A stretch of 18,712 nt of DNA from JAVJPJ01 sp040217295. Lineage in GTDB: Bacteria; Pseudomonadota; Alphaproteobacteria; Rhodobacterales; Rhodobacteraceae. Shown piece by piece: positions 16,417-18,712 of the stretch; positions within the stretch are counted from its first letter, which is position 1; the number at the start of each line of letters is the position of its first letter. Both the position numbers and the translations under genes were made by a program. The notes beneath the pieces were generated by a model. The model searched no databases. It saw nothing but the letters and a program-made list of their open reading frames with translations, and was not told the DNA's origin. The stretch lies in NCBI GenBank assembly GCA_964460185.1, contig CAYWTM010000066.1, positions 1 through 18,712 on the forward strand. The letters run 5' to 3'.

Positions 16417-16426
16417 GCCGCGCCGC
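16404..16426. terminator. Hairpin at the convergent cvpA junction
   Basis: GCGGCGC (16405-16411) pairs with GCGCCGC (16420-16426) around the cvpA stop codon; an alternative six-base stem CGCGGC/GCCGCG overlaps it. It lies exactly where cvpA and the minus-strand gene converge (10-bp gap) and could serve both. There is no T-run, so termination is uncertain. Confidence 0.3.
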
Positions 16427-16885
16427 CTATCGACGGCCCGCAGAGGTCAGCGTCAACCCCGCCAAAAGCAGGATTGCAGCGCCGCCCAGGTAGGCCCACA
16501 GGCCAAGCCGGACGAAATCCTGCGCCACCTCCCAGGTTTGCTGGACATCGCCGAAATCGATCGCAACAGGCAGGTTGAGCTGGCCGATGAACTCGTCCGC
16601 GCGCAGGTAGGCATCGACGCCCACCACCACCGGAGAGATGCCCGCCAGCGTGCACAACACCCCCGAGGCGCGGCCCATCAGCGCCAGAAGCCCGGCCAGG
16701 GCGGCGGCCCCGAAGCCACCCACGAAAACCCAGGTCTGCCACGAGGAATCCGCCCCGATCACGATCACGCCGTCGCGCGCCAGCGCCATGGGCGAGATAT
16801 CGGGCCCGGCAAAGGGCAATTCCAGCCAGATCAGGGCCCAGCTTGCCGCCATTGCAAGTCCTGCCAGGAAGATGATTGCACGCAT
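16427..16885 (-). CDS. Unknown membrane protein between cvpA and purF
   Basis: I do not recognise a family. The 152-residue product begins with a hydrophobic segment (MRAIIFLAGLAMAASWALIW) that may be a signal anchor, has a second helix at about 53-70 (FVGGFGAAALAGLLALMG), a third at about 75-91 and a last one at about 128-146. The ATG at 16885 has a good ribosome binding site (AGAGGA, nine bases upstream). It is on the opposite strand to cvpA and purF and divergent from purF, sharing the 16886-17045 control region. Confidence 0.8.
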   Translation of the reverse strand: MRAIIFLAGLAMAASWALIWLELPFAGPDISPMALARDGVIVIGADSSWQTWVFVGGFGAAALAGLLALMGRASGVLCTLAGISPVVVGVDAYLRADEFIGQLNLPVAIDFGDVQQTWEVAQDFVRLGLWAYLGGAAILLLAGLTLTSAGRR

Positions 16886-16985
16886 GGTTTTTTTCCTCTG
16901 CTGATTTTTTGCCCCTTGTGCAGGCTAGGGCATGCCCACGGGCCACGTCCACAGCGAAACCCCGCCGCAGCTTTGTGATCCTTTC

Positions 16986-17014
16986 GTGACACCGGCCGCC
17001 TGACGGCCTATGTG
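16986..17014 (+). promoter_or_regulatory. purF: Candidate purF promoter and small hairpin
   Basis: GTGACA (16986-16991) and TATGTG (17009-17014), 17 bases apart, give a plausible but imperfect promoter. Between them GGCCG-CCTGA-CGGCC (16994-17008) can form a five-base-stem hairpin. Upstream of it, TTTGTGATC and TTTCGTGAC form a loose direct repeat. The whole 160-bp divergent gap (16886-17045) contains no gene I can support. I see no match to the E. coli PurR operator. Confidence 0.3.
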
Positions 17015-17045
17015 GAACCGAGAACCCGGTCGGAGATTCGCCTTT

Positions 17046-18518
17046 ATGGATGCTGCCCCCTTCCACCCGTTCGATCCCGTCGATGGCGACAAGCTGCGCG
17101 AGGAATGTGGCGTGTTCGGTGTTATCGGCGTGGCCGATGCCGCCAATTTCGTGGCCCTTGGCCTGCACGCGCTGCAACATCGCGGCCAGGAGGCCGGGGG
17201 GATTGTCGCGCATGACCCCGAGGAAGGCTTCAATTCCGTCCGCCGCTTCGGCTATGTCCGCGACAACTTCACCAAGCAAAGCCTGATGGAAACCCTGCCC
17301 GGCGAACTGGCGATCGGGCACGTGCGCTATTCCACCGCCGGATCGAAGGGCAACACCGCCATCCGCGACGTGCAGCCGTTCTTTGGCGAGTTTGCCATGG
17401 GCGGTGCGGCCATCGCGCATAACGGCAACATCGTGAATGCCGACGAATTGCGCCGCGAACTGATCGAACGCGGGTCGATCTTTCAATCGTCGTCGGACAG
17501 TGAATGCATCATTCACCTGATGGCGCGCTCGCTGCAGAAAAACATCCCCGAACGCATGAAGGATGCGCTGCGACGGGTCGAAGGGGCGTTCTCCATCGTC
17601 GCGATGACCCGGACCAAGCTGATCGGCGTGCGCGATGCGCTGGGTGTGCGCCCCCTGGTTCTGGGCAAGGTCGGTGATGGCTATGCCCTGTCCTCGGAAA
17701 CCTGCGCGCTGGATATCATCGGCGCCGACTACGTGCGCGAGATCGAGCCGGGCGAGATGGTCGTCATCACCCCCAAGGGCATCGAAAGCTACAAACCCTT
17801 TGAACAGCGCAAGTCACGGTTCTGCATTTTCGAGCATGTGTATTTCAGCCGCCCCGACAGCATCATCGGCGGCCGGTCGGTCTATGAGACCCGTCGTCAG
17901 ATCGGCGTGGAACTGGCGCGCGAGGCCCCTGTCGATGCCGACCTGGTCTGCCCCGTCCCCGATTCAGGGACGCCCGCGGCGATCGGCTATAGCCAGGAAA
18001 GCGGCATTCCCTACGCGATGGGGATCATCCGCAACCAGTATATGGGCCGCACCTTCATCGAGCCGACCGAGCAGATCCGCAACATGGGCGTGCGCCTGAA
18101 ACTGAACGTCAACCGGGCGCTGATCAAAGGCAAGCGGGTGATCTTGGTCGACGACAGCGTGGTGCGCGGCACCACAAGCCGCAAGATCAAGGAAATGATC
18201 CTGGATGCCGGCGCGGCCGAAGTGCATTTCCGCATCGCCAGCCCGCCCACCGCCTGGCCCTGTTTTTACGGGGTCGATACGCCCGAGCGCGAAAAACTCC
18301 TGGCGGCCACCATGACCGAGGACGAGATGCGCCATCACCTGGGCGTGGCCTCGCTCCGCTTCGTGACGCTGGACGGGCTTTACCGCGCCGTGGGCGTGGC
18401 CGCGGGCCGCGATCCGAATGCACCGGCCTATTGCGATGCGTGTTTTTCCGGGGACTATCCCGTGCGCCCCACCGACCAGGTGGCCAAAGGGTTCAAGATG
18501 GTGGAAGCCGCAGAGTGA
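17046..18518 (+). CDS. purF: Amidophosphoribosyltransferase PurF
   Basis: PurF makes phosphoribosylamine from PRPP and glutamine, the first committed step of purine synthesis. The product has 490 residues. The N-terminal glutamine amidotransferase domain has Cys21 (EECGVFGVIG), which becomes the nucleophile after removal of a short propeptide, with conserved HALQHRGQE, GHVRYSTAG and HNGNI segments. The phosphoribosyltransferase domain has the PRPP motif VILVDDSVVRGTT (365-377). Four cysteines that bind an iron-sulfur cluster in Bacillus-type PurF are represented by Cys260, CFYG and CDAC segments, so this is probably the cluster-containing type. The ATG at 17046 has GGAG ten bases upstream; an earlier ATG (17010) would add 12 residues and is less likely. 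Confidence 0.96.
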   Translation: MDAAPFHPFDPVDGDKLREECGVFGVIGVADAANFVALGLHALQHRGQEAGGIVAHDPEEGFNSVRRFGYVRDNFTKQSLMETLPGELAIGHVRYSTAGSKGNTAIRDVQPFFGEFAMGGAAIAHNGNIVNADELRRELIERGSIFQSSSDSECIIHLMARSLQKNIPERMKDALRRVEGAFSIVAMTRTKLIGVRDALGVRPLVLGKVGDGYALSSETCALDIIGADYVREIEPGEMVVITPKGIESYKPFEQRKSRFCIFEHVYFSRPDSIIGGRSVYETRRQIGVELAREAPVDADLVCPVPDSGTPAAIGYSQESGIPYAMGIIRNQYMGRTFIEPTEQIRNMGVRLKLNVNRALIKGKRVILVDDSVVRGTTSRKIKEMILDAGAAEVHFRIASPPTAWPCFYGVDTPEREKLLAATMTEDEMRHHLGVASLRFVTLDGLYRAVGVAAGRDPNAPAYCDACFSGDYPVRPTDQVAKGFKMVEAAE

Positions 18519-18712
18519 TCGGCCTTTTCAAGCGTATCAAGGGCGCGCCAAAACCTCTGCCGGAGGACGAACTTGCGCGCCGGTTGACCGCACCGGGCTA
18601 CAGGTGCGCATGCTGTGACGAGGTGGTGGACGCGGCCTATGCAGTGCGCCTGCGCGCCCCGTTCGGATGGCCCGACCCGCCCGCCCCCGAACCCGACAGC
18701 GCGCTTGAGGGT
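18515..18712 (+). CDS. DUF2199-like protein, 5' part only (runs off right edge)
   Basis: A GTG at 18515 overlaps the purF stop (GTGA) and opens a frame that continues past the window end, with 66 codons visible. The product starts MIGLFKRIKGAPKPLPEDEL and has a cysteine cluster CACC at residues 31-34 followed by a proline-rich stretch (APFGWPDPPAPEPDS). The YRC-x-CC pattern near the N-terminus and the RAPFGWP segment resemble DUF2199 proteins, whose function is unknown. Coupling to purF indicates co-translation. Family assignment is tentative; the coding frame itself is well supported. Confidence 0.6.
   Translation, partial: MIGLFKRIKGAPKPLPEDELARRLTAPGYRCACCDEVVDAAYAVRLRAPFGWPDPPAPEPDSALEG

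Overview
The window looks like a contig end from a high-GC alphaproteobacterium, most likely a member of the Rhodobacterales/Rhodobacteraceae (Roseobacter-type). I base this on three things seen here: high GC with strong G/C preference at third codon positions, a urease operon with extra small genes between the structural genes, and the gene run pyrC-pyrE, dnaB, alr, mlaE-mlaF, radA, cvpA, purF, which matches my recollection of that order. No species can be named from the sequence alone. The first 47 bases are not genomic. They are the end of an Illumina P7/TruSeq index adapter, so the left edge is a true contig break with untrimmed adapter.

Region 1 (48-6666, mainly minus strand) is a urease locus. 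In the direction of transcription it reads ureD, ureA, a small membrane protein, ureB, an LprI-like exported protein, then (after an interruption) ureC, an unknown exported protein and the start of ureE. ureF and ureG would lie beyond the contig end. UreA, UreB and UreC form the nickel enzyme that hydrolyses urea to ammonia and carbamate. UreD and UreE help deliver nickel. The series is split between the LprI-like gene and ureC by a plus-strand diheme cytochrome c gene (2946-3794) and a minus-strand carboxymuconolactone-decarboxylase/AhpD-type gene with a tiny overlapping partner. ureC therefore probably needs its own promoter. The convergent junction in this insert holds a perfect palindrome and a five-tract G-quadruplex motif.

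Region 2 (6911-10413, plus strand) is housekeeping: pyrC and pyrE of pyrimidine synthesis, then the replicative helicase dnaB. A GC-rich hairpin and a probable dispersed repeat separate dnaB from the next unit.

Region 3 (10568-14420, plus strand) is an overlapping envelope cluster: alanine racemase, an MlaE-type permease and an MlaF-type ATPase, two unknown four-helix membrane proteins, and a single-domain PqiA-like membrane protein. MlaEF and PqiA both belong to MCE-type lipid transport systems, yet no MCE (MlaD/PqiB) protein is encoded in the window.

Region 4 (14430-18712) holds radA, cvpA, an inverted unknown membrane gene, purF, and the first 66 codons of a cysteine-motif protein (DUF2199-like) that overlaps the end of purF and runs off the right edge.

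I saw no tRNA or rRNA genes, CRISPR arrays, transposases or prophage genes.
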